Assembly (NCBI GenBank): GCA_019916065.1
Contig: CM034241.1
Span: forward strand, 1,518,562 to 1,582,561
From: Vitellaria paradoxa
Lineage: Eukaryota; Streptophyta; Magnoliopsida; Ericales; Sapotaceae
Reading direction: 5' to 3'
Length of the DNA stretch: 64,000 nt
In this document: positions 22,488 through 33,816 of the stretch, in pieces
Position numbering within the stretch: the first letter of the stretch is position 1
Layout: each line of letters starts with the position of its first letter
The notes under the pieces: generated by a model
What the model was told of the DNA's origin: nothing
What the model saw: the letters and a program-made list of their open reading frames with translations, nothing else
Databases searched by the model: none
Position numbers and translations under genes: made by a program

Positions 22488-25400
22488 TTTACCAACAGCT
22501 AGCTGTGACCGATAAGCCATCATGGCTATATTAGAATTAATATAATTATTGATAGGATGACATACATATATATCTAAGGTGATGTTTTCTACTCCACGTT
22601 TGAGACTGATGCTGTGGAGATGCTTTGGCTGTAGATCCAAATGAAGTAATCTAGATTATTGGAAATTATGTAGTTGGATTTAAAAAAAAAAAAAAAACCT
22701 CATTTGACAGCACTATCTGATAAACGGGTAGTTATCTGCAATGGATGAAGAGAAAATAATTGTCAGTTGTAATCATTTGTAGTACATGGAATGAAGTGGT
22801 TAAAATCCTTCATAGTGGAAGGCAAGGACCTGAGAGGTTCTCAGAACCCATAGACAGATGGCTCTTTCCAGGGCTGAATGAGGCATGTGATCAATGAATT
22901 GGATCCTGACTCTTGCCATCCAACTCATCTGATTTGGACGCTAATGGTCGACAGGTTGGAGAGTCTTAGCCTATTCCAGCGAGGCAAACTGTAGGTTCTA
23001 CCATATAGTACTGAGTTTTTAGATGATTCCACGCGCACTCATGGGTTTTGCTAATAACAATTGCGGGTGTTAACATAGCACGATCTCAGCCACGGGTGTT
23101 AAGTGACTTAACAGAGAGTTGCGCTCTACTTTGACTCTTCTACTGGGTAAAAAGTATTGACAGAAATAGGACATTCAGAATTTTTGATATTCTATGTATA
23201 TACTTTGTAATTATGATTAATGTTTCTCTACTTCATTACAAGAACTGCTACTTTTTTATTTTTTATTTGATATATTAAAAAGATTTCAAAATAACTAACA
23301 GCATAATAAGTCAAGGAAAGTTACAAAAGTAATTTGGATAAAAGATTTAAAGGGTGCACTTGGTTTGGCTTGTTAAAAATGGCTAAAAATTTCAAAAAAT
23401 TTTTAAAAATTATTTACTTTTTATCTTATTTTACGAATTATAAGTTCACAAATTATCTCACTTTATCTCATTTTTTATCACTCCAAAAGGCACCCGAAGT
23501 TTAAATATCAGCATAACTAAGAGAAATTACAATATATATATATATATATACACTCACAAACTGCATTACATATGCCTTTGGAAGAGCAAAATGTTCAAAT
23601 TTTAATCATCTTCCAAATGTTGTTACATGAATCAAAGTCAGTTGCCTCCCAAAAGGTCGAATTCAAACTTCACAGTCGCCTATTTATCTCTGTCCACGAT
23701 ACCTGTAATTGATGAATATGAAGAAAAACCCAAAAGCGCGAAATACTATGTTAGCCTAACATAGGTATAAAAATACCAGTATAGAAAGAAGAGGAAAAGA
23801 ATCAGTGCTCAACGCAAAAAAGATACACTGATGTTATGTGATTATCATCCAGGTTCAGAATTAAATTTGCAGCAGAATCATACATTGAAAGCTTCATCCT
23901 ACAATGGACAAGAAAAATGTTTATTTCCCGATGGTTTTGTTTTTTGGTTTGTGTGTGTGCAGAGGGGGCAGCGGGGAAGTCACAAAAGAAAGGAAAAATT
24001 GCAGAAAGATCAAATCACAGCCGAAAAAGAAGGCTAAGGAAGAACTTTTTGTATCAGAATTTGCCTTATTTCTTCAAAATAAAGCCGTCGATGCTTTCGA
24101 TCACTAATTTCATTTGCAATTACTGTGTTGATAATATTTAGGAACAAATCAAACAACAAATACGATTGATATGGAAACAAGAATCAAATAGGTACAACCA
24201 AAATTTGACCAAATACTTGTCTCCAAGTTCCTTCTCCCTGAGAAAACATTTTATCTAAAGCTCGTCTTCCAACTCTCTCTAAAAAAATAAAATAAAATAA
24301 AACTCTCTCTAAATGGCGTAGGTCACCTTGACCCTGCTCTCCTCTTTCCCTAAGTCGAGTGGCGCAGGCCAGGCCGTTGGCGGATCGAGAGCTAGGAAAA
24401 GTTCGACTGTAACCTATTCATCTTATGTATTTTTTAATATTTTTTATAAAATAAATTAATTATAAATCTAACTTGAAATAAAATATTTGTCCAATTAATC
24501 TAAAAAAATATTTATTAATAATTTCATTTTTGTGTGGAGATAAAAAAAAAAAAAATTCCCTGTCATAATACTCTCTGTACCTACAAGCACAGGAAACAGT
24601 GAAGAAAAGAGATTGAAGGAAGTTTCTGATCAAAAAATATCCAAAGTTTAAGTTGGTGATAAGTTCAAAAAAATTTACAGGGAAAGAGAATAACTTAATA
24701 AAAAAAAAACAAATTTGACAAAATAATGAGAGTATTTCTACTAATTTACCTATTTTGCATTTATTGCACGTAATTACTTTTAAAATAGTAAGTGAATTGT
24801 GACATATTTAAAAAATTTTAACTATTATTTAGTGTCTGCTACTAATAAAATAATGCACTAATTAAATTATAGTAACAAGCCAATTAAATGATAATTTTAC
24901 TATATGGTTGGAATTGAACTAAAACTTAATTCTTTTATTCTGGATTAAGTTGATGAGATCAGGAACAAATTATGCTGGAGACCGAACTTAAATATGTTCG
25001 GTTTATCGCGTATTTGGAGAAGATGCCATGTGTTTAATATATTTTTTATACTAATAAATTTATTATTTATTTATTTTTGATCTTGAAACCACTAATGCAA
25101 CACATGCGAAAGCCCCAAAGTAAATGCTAAAAAAAAAATTGTATCTGTTGTTAAATATAATACTTGAAAAAGAAACATGTATTAAAATAAAAAAAAATTA
25201 TAGATATTTTAGTCAATGGTCTTCTCACAACTAGATTGTGAGAACCTACCTTGGAAAACAAATAAAATTGGTATTTTGATGGGGAAAAAATAAAAGGAAA
25301 TATAAAAAATTAATAAAAAATGATATGTGATAAAATTTAATTAAAAAAATTAAAAATAATTTCGTAAAAATTAGTGAATTTCGGTAAATAAATAACCCAA

Positions 25401-25563
25401 AGTACGGCGACGGTGACAAGGATCCAGGGATGGGGGGTTGCTGTGCAGGGAGGTTTCGGCGTCCGTCGAGTTGTGTCGGAGTGATGGCAAGTGGTAACCC
25501 AAGTTCTGACCCGAGGGTAGGATCATTTGCAAAAATAATTACGCTCAACTTTGTCCCCAAAGC
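22488..25563. other. Gene-free interval after the GILT gene
   Basis: No gene is supported. A family A MITE lies at 23352-23495. Short open frames at 23831-24141 lack any recognisable domain. AG and TA microsatellites occur. The GC-rich patch at about 25410-25520 contains no convincing frame. Confidence 0.5.
23352..23495. mobile_element. MITE (family A), 144 bp, well-preserved ends
   Basis: Left end GGGTGCACTTGG and right end GGCACCC give a terminal inverted repeat. The interior carries TTATTTACTTTTTATCTTATT and AATTATCTCACTTTATCTCA, as in the ferritin-intron copies, making this the clearest member of the family. Confidence 0.7.
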
Positions 25564-25645
25564 GTCGATATGTCCGAGTGGTTAAGGAGACAGACTCGAA
25601 ATCTGTTGGGCTTTGCCTGCGCAGGTTCGAATCCTGCTGTCGACG
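25564..25645 (+). tRNA. tRNA-Ser (anticodon CGA)
   Basis: An 82-nt cloverleaf. The acceptor stem GTCGATA pairs with TGTCGAC, followed by discriminator G. The anticodon stem ACAGA/TCTGT encloses loop CTCGAAA with anticodon CGA at 25597-25599. A long variable arm (TGGGCTTTGCCTGC region) is typical of class II serine tRNA. Box A-like TGTCCGAGTGG and box B GGTTCGAATCC are intact, and a six-T run at 25658-25663 would terminate RNA polymerase III. No intron. It decodes UCG. Confidence 0.96.
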
Positions 25646-26802
25646 GATTATTTGTCATTTTTTCGATCTGTTCATAATCCAACGTGTCTGATATCTTCGA
25701 TAGAAAAATTTACAAACTCATCTTCATCCTGACCGTTCCTCACAAATCTAAAATGAACAAACCTGGAAAGCAAGCTAAACACGTCTTGATTTCCAATCAC
25801 GTTCGCTTTCTTCAGTCCATCAAATTCCGCATGGATTATGTTCTCTGCTTGAATAATATTATGGGTGTGTTTGGAGTGAAAAAAAGTGAGATAAATTGAG
25901 AGTTTGTGATATTGAAAGAAAAAAAGTTGATGTGATATAAAGTTCATAGAAATTTATAAATTTTTTTGTTATTTATTTACAAACCAAACGGGACCTATAT
26001 AACATTTCAAATAACTCGATGATTTCAAAGCTATCAAATAGTGCGAAATCCCATGATTTCAAACTAATCTCTTGAACACTCGGGTCAAGTAAATAAAATT
26101 TTATTCTTGGAATACATTTTGAATTTTAAAATTAAATTAATATAAAAAAGTATAATAAAGATGATATAAGAGGATAAATTTATTCACTTACATAATTGTT
26201 TAAGAAAATAATTAATTATCATTAAATTTTATTATTTTAAATTGAATTTCAAATTTTATAAAAATCACAAAATTTAAATTACAAAGTGAAATCAAATTTA
26301 ATTTACAAAATTTTATTTTAGTTTTAAATATAAGCTTCGATAAGAATTCTTATCAAATGAAAATCATATCCTATTAAATCCACCATTTCAAATGGGTTGG
26401 AAGTAATTCAACCCACGACACTGTATGATTTAGAACCTGCTTCTGTATTACATAGAAACCAGTGAAGTTTGTCTGATTATCATTGGAAGCCCATAGCATA
26501 CATGATGGTTCAGCTTGTTCTTGTTTCAGTTTTCACCCTGACATCACCCAAGCATCTTCTTGACTGAATTTCCAACCTATTGTCTGTATATCTTTGGCAA
26601 AAAGATGAGGGCTTGTGTTCATTGAGCAAACTTTGCAAAATAAACAGTAACAGTGACTTTTGTTATTATTCACATGAATAATGTATACAATTTGTAATGA
26701 ATTATCTCTTGTTTTTGTCTAAACATATTTACTGAAACAAAAATAAAACTAAAAATTCTTCTATAGCCGCCTTGTTTCTTTGGTGTTTCTCAATTATTCA
26801 CA
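25646..26802. other. Interval between the tRNA and the first GRAS gene
   Basis: Contains a family A MITE at 25863-25995 (GGGTGTGTTTGGAGTG ... AAACCAAACGGGACC) and, at about 26140-26390, the inverted copy of the repeat at 17390-17610. Positions 26400-26802 are the likely 3' UTR and flank of the minus-strand GRAS gene. No other gene seen. Confidence 0.55.
25863..25995. mobile_element. MITE (family A), 133 bp
   Basis: Left end GGGTGTGTTTGGAGTG and right end CAAACGGGACC are near-inverted. The interior AAAGTGAGATAAATTGAGAG matches the family. Confidence 0.6.
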
Positions 26803-28353
26803 TCATCTCCAAATCGAAACTCTCACCAATGGAGTCCCTCTCCATTCCAGTACCATCTCATTGTCTCTGTGTTCTTCCATCCTGACTGTATAAGAACTCT
26901 CTCCCTCTTTCACTATTTCTTTTGCTTCCATTAAATTCTCTTTGGATAGTCCTAGGCCCTTCAACCCTATCTCTGCTTGAAGATCAAGAGCTTCCCTTAC
27001 CTCATCCCACTTCCGAAGCCAAGACACAGAAGATACAAAAGGGGTGACAAAGAGACTCTCCATGGCTATTCTTGCATCTGCAAGACAAGCTGGAAAGTTC
27101 CACTCCATTGATTCACAGAGGGCTTGATAATGATTTAAACACCCATCAAAGAAAGAACTATATCCAGAGCAATTTTTCAATCTCTCTGCTGGATCTCCAT
27201 CACCAAGTGCTATGATTCCTGTATTAGTTGCAGAATCAGCCAACAATTCTTTAGCCACCCTTAGGAAATCCATAACTTGGCTTCTACTCCTTCCCCTTCC
27301 CATATGTGGAAGCCCCACCATGCAATTGAAGGCCAAAAACTCTTTTTTCCCTCCACCCCTCTTCCTGCCTTTCTTTACCTCACTGATCAAACCCTCAATT
27401 CCCACCTCTTCCACCTTCAAGTTTAGGCCAAAAGAACTTGCTTGATCACATAGTCGCCTCTTTGTTTCCTCAAAACTCCAGTAGCCAGAGTCCTCCCCTG
27501 CTTTGGTTGATGTTAATCGTATTGACTTTCGCTTCCTGCCAAGAGCTTCCATCAACGGAGGCCATTGAATCCCTTCCCTTATGTCAAAATCTACTACATG
27601 CACTGTCTCTATGTTGTCTGGAATGGCATCAAGAATAGCCGAATTGGCAGTGAAGTGAGGAAACCTCCCGTAGGAGAAGATTTGGTAGAATGCCTTGAAT
27701 GCTGCCTCAAAGTTCTTGGCTGCCTCCTGTTTTAGGTACTCTCCTTGCTTTCCTCTGGATTCGAATAAGTTGAATCCGATTCGCTCCAGCGTTACGCCCA
27801 CTGGACTGACTTTCTCGAGTATTCTTCTCATGATCACCTCTGCAAGCTCGCTCTGTTCCATCTCCATGGCTTCTCCATAGGCCTTGAGTAGGTGTTGAAT
27901 TCTCAATTGGTTGTCAATTTCCACTCCATCTCCTGGCAACGTTAGCTGCTGGGCTTGTATCGGTGATGAAACCATCGAAGCCTCACTAGATTTTGTCGAC
28001 TGGTGAGGACTCCAAACATCCCCTGAAGGAAAACTTCCCTCTTCCTCATCTTCACCCAACCATCTGCGCATATCCTCGAGGTCATCACTCGAAATATTCT
28101 CTATTCCCTCCATATCATCTGAAATCTTATCCACCGGTGAGATGAGTTGCAATTCATCACCTGCCATGGGATATTTGAGGAACTCTTCTGAGAAGAGAAA
28201 TTGGTCTGAGGAAATCCCAGGGTCCTCCTCAGCAGCAGCGAACGAGAAGAAGAATTCTTGGTTACCACCATAGGCTGCTAGTTGATCACGAGGAGAGTTC
28301 AAGATGTTGTAGAATGGCCATGAGGGTTGCCGAAGAAGTTCTGGTTGCATCAT
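26803..28353 (-). CDS. GRAS transcription factor, NSP2/SCL26-like (copy 1)
   Basis: An intronless 516-residue frame. After a variable acidic N-terminus (about 1-145) come the GRAS segments: leucine-rich region 1 (LLKAYGEAMEMEQSELAEV, about 155-173), a VHIID-type VHVVDF (251-256) followed by GIQWPPLMEAL, leucine-rich region 2, a PFYRE-like segment around FNCMVGLPHMGRGRSRSQV (342-360), and a SAW region ending with W503, the VLEWRGTPLVRVSIW end and a final Arg. GRAS proteins are plant transcription regulators. The VDFD...EGIQWP and FNCMVGLPHMGR wording resembles the NSP2/SCL26 subfamily, known for nodulation and mycorrhizal signalling in legumes; that assignment is by recollection of family sequence and is less sure than GRAS itself. 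It is paired head to head with the gene at 39202-40773. A TATA-like AGTATAAGT lies about 90 bases upstream. Confidence 0.92.
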   Translation of the reverse strand: MMQPELLRQPSWPFYNILNSPRDQLAAYGGNQEFFFSFAAAEEDPGISSDQFLFSEEFLKYPMAGDELQLISPVDKISDDMEGIENISSDDLEDMRRWLGEDEEEGSFPSGDVWSPHQSTKSSEASMVSSPIQAQQLTLPGDGVEIDNQLRIQHLLKAYGEAMEMEQSELAEVIMRRILEKVSPVGVTLERIGFNLFESRGKQGEYLKQEAAKNFEAAFKAFYQIFSYGRFPHFTANSAILDAIPDNIETVHVVDFDIREGIQWPPLMEALGRKRKSIRLTSTKAGEDSGYWSFEETKRRLCDQASSFGLNLKVEEVGIEGLISEVKKGRKRGGGKKEFLAFNCMVGLPHMGRGRSRSQVMDFLRVAKELLADSATNTGIIALGDGDPAERLKNCSGYSSFFDGCLNHYQALCESMEWNFPACLADARIAMESLFVTPFVSSVSWLRKWDEVREALDLQAEIGLKGLGLSKENLMEAKEIVKEGESSYTVRMEEHRDNEMVLEWRGTPLVRVSIWR

Positions 28354-29211
28354 TTTTTCCTTTTTTTTTTGACGGCAATTTTAGGTAAAAATTAGAAGAT
28401 GTCTTCTGAGTACTATTGAAAATTGATGATAGCTCTGATGGGTACTTATACTTGAAGAACATTGTCGACAAATTGACACCATGGTCCAATCAGGATGATG
28501 AAGGAATTATAAAATATAGATCAATGAAAGCTACCCTTGACTCCTCAACAGAGTTTATTTCCAGGGGAGTTCCCTGCTTGGAGGCTTCTAGGAGGTGGGT
28601 GAAAACATTACATAACCGTTCCTTTCCTTGGATGCTGCTTCCCCTTTCTTGGAGGCATCTAGGAGGTGGGTGGGTAAGCCGTATACCTACCTAATTTATG
28701 ATGTATTTTAGTTAAAGCACATTAGATAATCATTCCTGTCTTTCTCAAAGTAATTTATCACCCTTTTTGAAAAACAATGAATTTGACCATGATTGGGTAA
28801 CATGTAGGTGATGACGAAGATCTTCTGAGGGCATCTGAAATGACCTAGAGGCCCCTTAACATCGCGATGAAAGGGTTGGGGGAATTCAAATAAGGGGAAC
28901 CGAGCCGACCCACCTATCGGGGATGAACCGATCTGTCCCTTTTGAGTGACCAAAGCGATCATGTAACTCAAAACGGATAATGAGGGAGCCGAGGTATTCA
29001 GCCGAGCTAGCTAATCACCCTATCGACTTGAACTCCTCTTCCTGGGACGATGGGGAGGCACATGAGCGGCGGATACTTCGACGATTTCAAGGGCAAGATC
29101 AACGAGAAATATAGAGATTGATTCGAACCCCGTGCCTGCTTTATCCAGCTAAGGAAGTCGTGACAAATCAGGAAAAGATTTCTAATTCCGTTCAAAGCTT
29201 TGTAGAATATT
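28354..29211. other. GRAS promoter region and probable upstream part of the gypsy LTR
   Basis: The first few hundred bases are the upstream region of the minus-strand GRAS gene. A 25-base phrase (cttggaggcttctaggagg...) occurs at about 28577 and again at about 28651. From about 28850 the base composition rises in G and C (gagccgacccacctatcggg) like the retrotransposon that follows, so this is probably the 5' portion of its LTR. The LTR start could not be located. Confidence 0.45.
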
Positions 29212-29439
29212 TGGGGAGGATAAAAGGACCTGGACAGGTATGAAAAACTTCTTCTCTTCTCTTCTACTTCTTTCTCTCTTGAAAAAAGGACGAAACTCTA
29301 CACCCTATGCTAACTTAAGTATCGGAGATTCTTTGGCAGGCACCACACCGGTGTTCATTATAGGGAGATCTCCGTCATTCTCCAGGAGAACGAGTCCTCA
29401 AAGGCCTGGATTAAGGACCACGAAATTTCTGCATCATCA
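29212..29439 (+). repeat. 5' LTR, 3' part
   Basis: Begins TGGGGAGGATAAAAGG, possibly the TATA region, passes through GGAGATTCTTTGGCAGGCAC and ends GCATCATCA. Just downstream CTGGCGTTGTCTGTGGGAA (from 29441) is in the position of a primer binding site; the tRNA is not assigned. Confidence 0.8.
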
Positions 29440-29490
29440 GCTGGCGTTGTCTGTGGGAAACACGATTGGGAGGTTTTCGCTTTCCTTTTC

Positions 29491-31593
29491 ATGCTCCGTA
29501 CGAGATCCGGCGTACAAACTCGTTTATCGGAGTCAGCACCATCCATGGAGAACCAAAATGAAGGAGGGGACCGAATCGCTGCCATGGAAAGACAGTTTGC
29601 GGGATTGGCTGCCACCCTGCAAGCGATTATGGAACGGGTAGATCATTTGGGCCAGATTCCTCCCCCACGCCCTTACCAGGACCCTAATAACGGTCTAGGC
29701 AACGGTGGAGCAATCCATAATGACGCAGATGAAGGAGTCATGGGCGAAAACAATGGAAGGATGGACCTTTCCCAGAGAAGCAACCCAACACCAGAGGACG
29801 GGGCATATAGTGAGTCTCTTCCGTGTCGTCCCGGCGGAGAGCAATACAGACTGCAAAAAGCTGGATTCATGGAACAGCGGTTCAAGGCTTTGCAAGCCCA
29901 GATTGACGGAGCCATAGCAGCGGTAAAAAACGCCGAACCAATGGAGGACCTTGTTGATAAAACAAGGACACCATTCACGCCTTCTGTGATGGATTGCCTG
30001 CTACCTCCGAAGTTTAAAATGCCCGTGATCGAGCCTTATGATGGCTCAAAAGATCCAGTCGATCACTTGGACATGTACAACTCGTCCATGCACCTTCATG
30101 CCATCCCCGATGAGATCAAATGCTGAGCGTTCTCCGTCACCTTGAAGGGGCCAGCTCGGGCATGGTACAACAAGATCAAGCCTGGGTCAATTGAAAACTT
30201 CAAGTAGTTAAGCAAGCAGTTCGTCTCCCACTTCATCGGGGGACAACGTCAGAGGAAGCTTGCAGCTCACTTGCTCACAGTCAGACAGGTGAGAGAAGAG
30301 AGCCTCCGAGAATATGTCAGCCGGTTCAATTAGGAAATGTTAAGGGTGGAAGAAGCTGATGAGAAGGTAGCGCTGACAGCTTTCATGAGCGGCCTGAGAT
30401 TAGGGCGGTTCGCATTCTCGTTGGCCAAAAGGCCGCCCGAGGATATGACCGAGCTGATGTCCCAAGCTCAAAAGCACATGAACGCCGAAGATGTAATGAA
30501 GGCACGGAGGGATGCCGACACTTTGGTTCCCAGGAAGAGGCAAAGTGACCCAAGGGACGAAAGGAGAGCAAAAGCCCATCGGTTTTCCGGTTCGGCGGGA
30601 AGGACAATGGATCGAAGGGACCGGTATACAAGGGAAGTTATGGAATTCACTCCACTGAAGTCTTGGCTAGAGCAGGTGTTGCACACCATTAAGGGTGATC
30701 TGGAGTTTAAGTGGCCCAAGGAAATGAAAGCCCCTCCGGAATCTAGAAACCGGACCAAGTATTGTCTATACCATAGAAACCATGGTCATGACATAGAGGA
30801 ATGCTTCAATCTTAGAAGAATGGTTGAAGATTTGATACGAAAAAGCACGTACAACAGGTTCATCGCGGGGCGGAAAAGGGATCGGAGAGATAATAGAAGA
30901 AGTCCACCTCGAGGGGATGCAAGTAGAAGGAGCCCGGATGAGGGGCATAGAGCACAATGCCCTATGGGAGAGATACGGGTTATAGCAGGAGGATTCACGG
31001 GAGGTGGCGAGACCTCCTCCACCCGTAAAAGGTATGTCAAGGAGGTTGACGGAGTTAAAGAGGTAATGGCGATAGCCCAACCATCTAAAAGAGCGAAGGA
31101 AGACTCGGCACAGATAACCTTTACGGAAGACGAGGCCTCCGACTTATGCCATCCACACGATGACCCTTTGGTAATATTCACTGTAATAGCTAATTTTCAG
31201 ACGTGGAGCATTCTGGTCGACAGTGAGAGCTCAACTGACATTCTTTATTGGAAGGCATTCGAGAAGATGAACATCAGAAAGGAAAAATTACGTCCGGTTT
31301 GTTCACCCTTGGTCGGTTTCACGGGCGATCGTGTCGAGCCTATCGGGGCAATTTCTCTACCCGTCACCCTTAGATCAGAGCTGTTACAGGCGACGAAAAT
31401 GGTACACTTCTTGGTGGTCGATACTCCCTCAGCATACAATGCTATACTTGGAAGAGGGGCCCTAAATCAGTTCAGGGCCGTCATGTCAACCTACCACTTG
31501 CGGATTAAATTCTCGACAGCCCAAGGAGTCGGATGTGTTAAAGGAAACCAGAAGGCTGCACGGAAAGATTGGCTAGACGAGTCGCAGCCTTAA
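29491..31593 (+). pseudogene. Gypsy gag-protease, with three nonsense codons and a changed protease motif
   Basis: One frame from the ATG at 29491 carries a gypsy gag (LPPKFKMPVIEPYDGSKDP, then the LKGPARAWYNKIKPGSI and LREYVSRFN signatures), a short knuckle CLYHRNHGHDIEEC, and an aspartic protease region (TWSILVDSESSTDILYWKAF). It is interrupted in frame by TGA at 30124, TAG at 30205 and TAG at 30331. At 31225-31227 the third residue of the protease D-S-G is Glu (GAG). Near 31555-31570 the frame meets the deletion junction and ends at 31593. It cannot encode a working polyprotein. Confidence 0.88.
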
Positions 31594-32042
31594 ATAGGTT
31601 CATATCCAGGTCGTCTGATAAATGCATACCTTTCTTTAGGGTCTTAAGGAAGGCATTTGAATGGAATGCCGAGTGCGAAGAAGCCCTTCAGCGATTAAAG
31701 CATTACCTGAGATCAGTCCCACTCCTCGGCAAGACCATCCAGGGAGAGGAGCTCTATCTTTATCTAGCCGTTTCAACCACGGCAGTTAGTGTGGCTCTGG
31801 TGAAAGAAGAAGATGGAATATAGAAGCCGGTGTATTACGTCAGTAAAGTGCTACACGGAGTAGAAGAGAGATACCTGAGAATGGAACTGTTTGCCTTCGC
31901 CCTGGTCACTGCAGCTCGGAGATTATGGGCATATTTTCAAGCTCACACAATCATTGTCCTCACAGATCGGCCTCTGAAAAATATCCTCCGTAAACCCGAG
32001 ACCTCGGGCCGATTGGTTAAGTAGTCAATTGAACTCAGTCAG
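31566..32042 (+). pseudogene. Gypsy reverse transcriptase end and RNase H fragment
   Basis: In another frame from the gag, the segment RVAALNRFISRSSDKC matches the connection region of gypsy reverse transcriptase. It is followed by FEWNAECEEALQRLKHYL and the RNase H start (LYLYLAVSTTAVSVALV ... KPVYYVSKVLHGVEERYLRM ... IIVLTDRPLKNILRKPE). TAG stops interrupt it at 31821 and 32022. The palm and fingers of the polymerase are deleted. Confidence 0.85.
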
Positions 32043-32265
32043 TGGGGAGAATAAAAGGACCCGGACAGGTATGAAAAACTTCTTCTCTTCTCCTTCTTTC
32101 TCTCTTGAAAAAAGGACGAAACTCTACACCCTGTGCTAACTTAAGTATCGGAGATTCTTTGGCAGACACCACACCGGTGTTCATTATAGGGAGATCTCCG
32201 TCATTCTCCGGGAGAACGAGTCCTTGAAGGCCCGGATTAAGGACCATGAAATTTCTACATCATCA
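32043..32265 (+). repeat. 3' LTR, truncated at its 5' side
   Basis: Homologous over its length to 29212-29439, starting at TGGGGAGAATAAAAGG and ending ACATCATCA. It is joined directly to RNase H sequence, so the integrase, the 3' non-coding part and the LTR's own 5' part are lost in one deletion. Confidence 0.82.
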
Positions 32266-32898
32266 GTAGGTAAATTTCCACAAAAGAAATTACGCATATA
32301 AAGATCGTACCGTTTTCTATCTCATGGTCCTATTCTTAATCCACGTGGGAACGTCAAACCCATGATTCTTAATATATATGTATATGCTAATAACAAAGTG
32401 ATTCGGAAGTGCTAAAGATCATCCAAATTCGACTTTGGAAAGCTATCTTAGGCACCGGTATAGTACCTGTCAAAGAGTCTCCGATTCTTAAATTAGCAAG
32501 AGAGAGAGTTTGAGAGAATATTTTGATAGAGTAACAATAAAACAAAGAGTATGCATACCATGTACTTGAGGAAATAGTGTATATATAGAATTGTATGACT
32601 TGTATGGGTGTAATGCATGTGAGTCCCATGCAATTTCCTCCCAGTCATATTTGCCACGTGTATTTATAGATTTCAAAATGATTCTCATAATTAGTCATCA
32701 AAATCGTTACGTGGTAGGCAGCGCTTTAATAAGTGAAAATCTCGAAGTCTACTAAGATACAGTTATACATATCGTTATAACGTAAGTAATCCTGTCTATA
32801 ATATGCTGATCGGTCAACCCAACCAAAGTTAAGAACGATCAGTCAGATCGAATGTTGGGTGCTCGGGTCACTCATGATTGGTCAGGTGTACCTCATCA
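32266..32898 (-). mobile_element. Related LTR in opposite orientation (probable solo LTR)
   Basis: The reverse complement of 32440-32500 reads GCTAATTTAAGAATCGGAGA, CTCTTTGACAGG and ACCGGTG, clearly akin to the plus-strand LTR (GCTAACTTAAGTATCGGAGA, TTCTTTGGCAGG, ACCGGTG). The start on the plus strand (gtaggtaaattt) resembles the inverse of the other LTR's end (aaatttctac). On the minus strand a TATATATAC box lies near 32577-32590. No internal region follows, so a solo LTR is likely. Its outer limit (CCTCATCA, about 32898) is tentative. Confidence 0.65.
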
Positions 32899-33785
32899 TA
32901 TACCACCAAGTTGCTGTAGAAATGACATCTGATTTTTCCTTGATGTCCCCCTCAAGAAAGGTAAGGTAAATATAATAGAATTCAAACTTGCCCATCCTTT
33001 CCTTGAAGTCACTGTTCATAGTCGCCAAGATAAAAACTTTTCTTGAAGTCACTGTTCAAAGTCACCAAGACAAAAATAAAATAAAATAAAATAGAATAAA
33101 ATAAAACAACCAGCATATCTTTTTTCTTGAAGCCTCTCTATTCGTAGTCATCTAGATGAAAACTAGATTACTAGCCTGTAAATCCCTTTTTTACCGCTAG
33201 CTATGTTATGCATTTACAGCCGACTCTTTTGTCATTTTGAGTTCTGAATTTAAGTGCAACTGGTGGGGGTTTTTAATGGCGATAAGGGCGAATATATTGA
33301 TTGATTATTCTACCGCGGAACTTTGATATGGATTTTTTAACCAAGTAACCACAATCATTTCTTCTGAAGCGAATTAAGGCTTACTCTTGATAAGTTTGAG
33401 CTGCTGTACGTGAAAGTTTCTCATTGGGATGGACCATCATTGGGACGGACCAATGTTTGGAAGTTGATGAAACCAATATATTGCGTGTCATCTTTTCATC
33501 AGTCATATTAATTTATACATATATATACATATTATGCTTATTAATATAATAAGAGGTCCAAAGGAAAGAGTCCAACGTTACTTCATGCTTATCTATATAT
33601 AATTAATGTTTGTGTGTGTGAGGCTACATATATATATACAGACACACGTACCTGCACAAGATATCAGGTTTAGTATATTCTAATGCAAGGAGGGTTATAG
33701 TCATTTTTAGGACTTATGGGTGTACTTTTAAACAAGTTTTAATTTAGAAAATGAATTAATTCATTATTCTTAATTTGCTAACAAT

Positions 33786-33816
<31 letters not shown>

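Larger units (their letters stand above)
29212..32265 (+). mobile_element. Ty3/gypsy retrotransposon, decayed and internally deleted
   Basis: Direct repeats at 29212-29439 and 32043-32265, both ending in CATCATCA, are the 3' parts of two LTRs. Between them are a gag-protease frame with stops and a fragment of reverse transcriptase end plus RNase H. Most of the reverse transcriptase and all of the integrase are missing: the RNase H fragment runs directly into the truncated 3' LTR. The two LTR pieces differ by several substitutions (mostly transitions) and a small indel in the TTCTTCTC tract, so insertion is not very recent. It separates the two GRAS genes. Confidence 0.88.

Noticed and set aside
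22037..22495. Long minus-strand frame rich in Gly, Ser and Phe
   Set aside because: It is the antisense of the GILT repeat tail; the repetitive plus-strand exon keeps the opposite frame open.
23690..23760. Possible last exon on the minus strand (acag before GTATCGTGGAC)
   Set aside because: Only a splice-like acceptor and a short frame; no partner exons found.
23831..24141. Three overlapping short frames after the GILT gene
   Set aside because: Different frames, no conserved motif and no splice structure I could defend.
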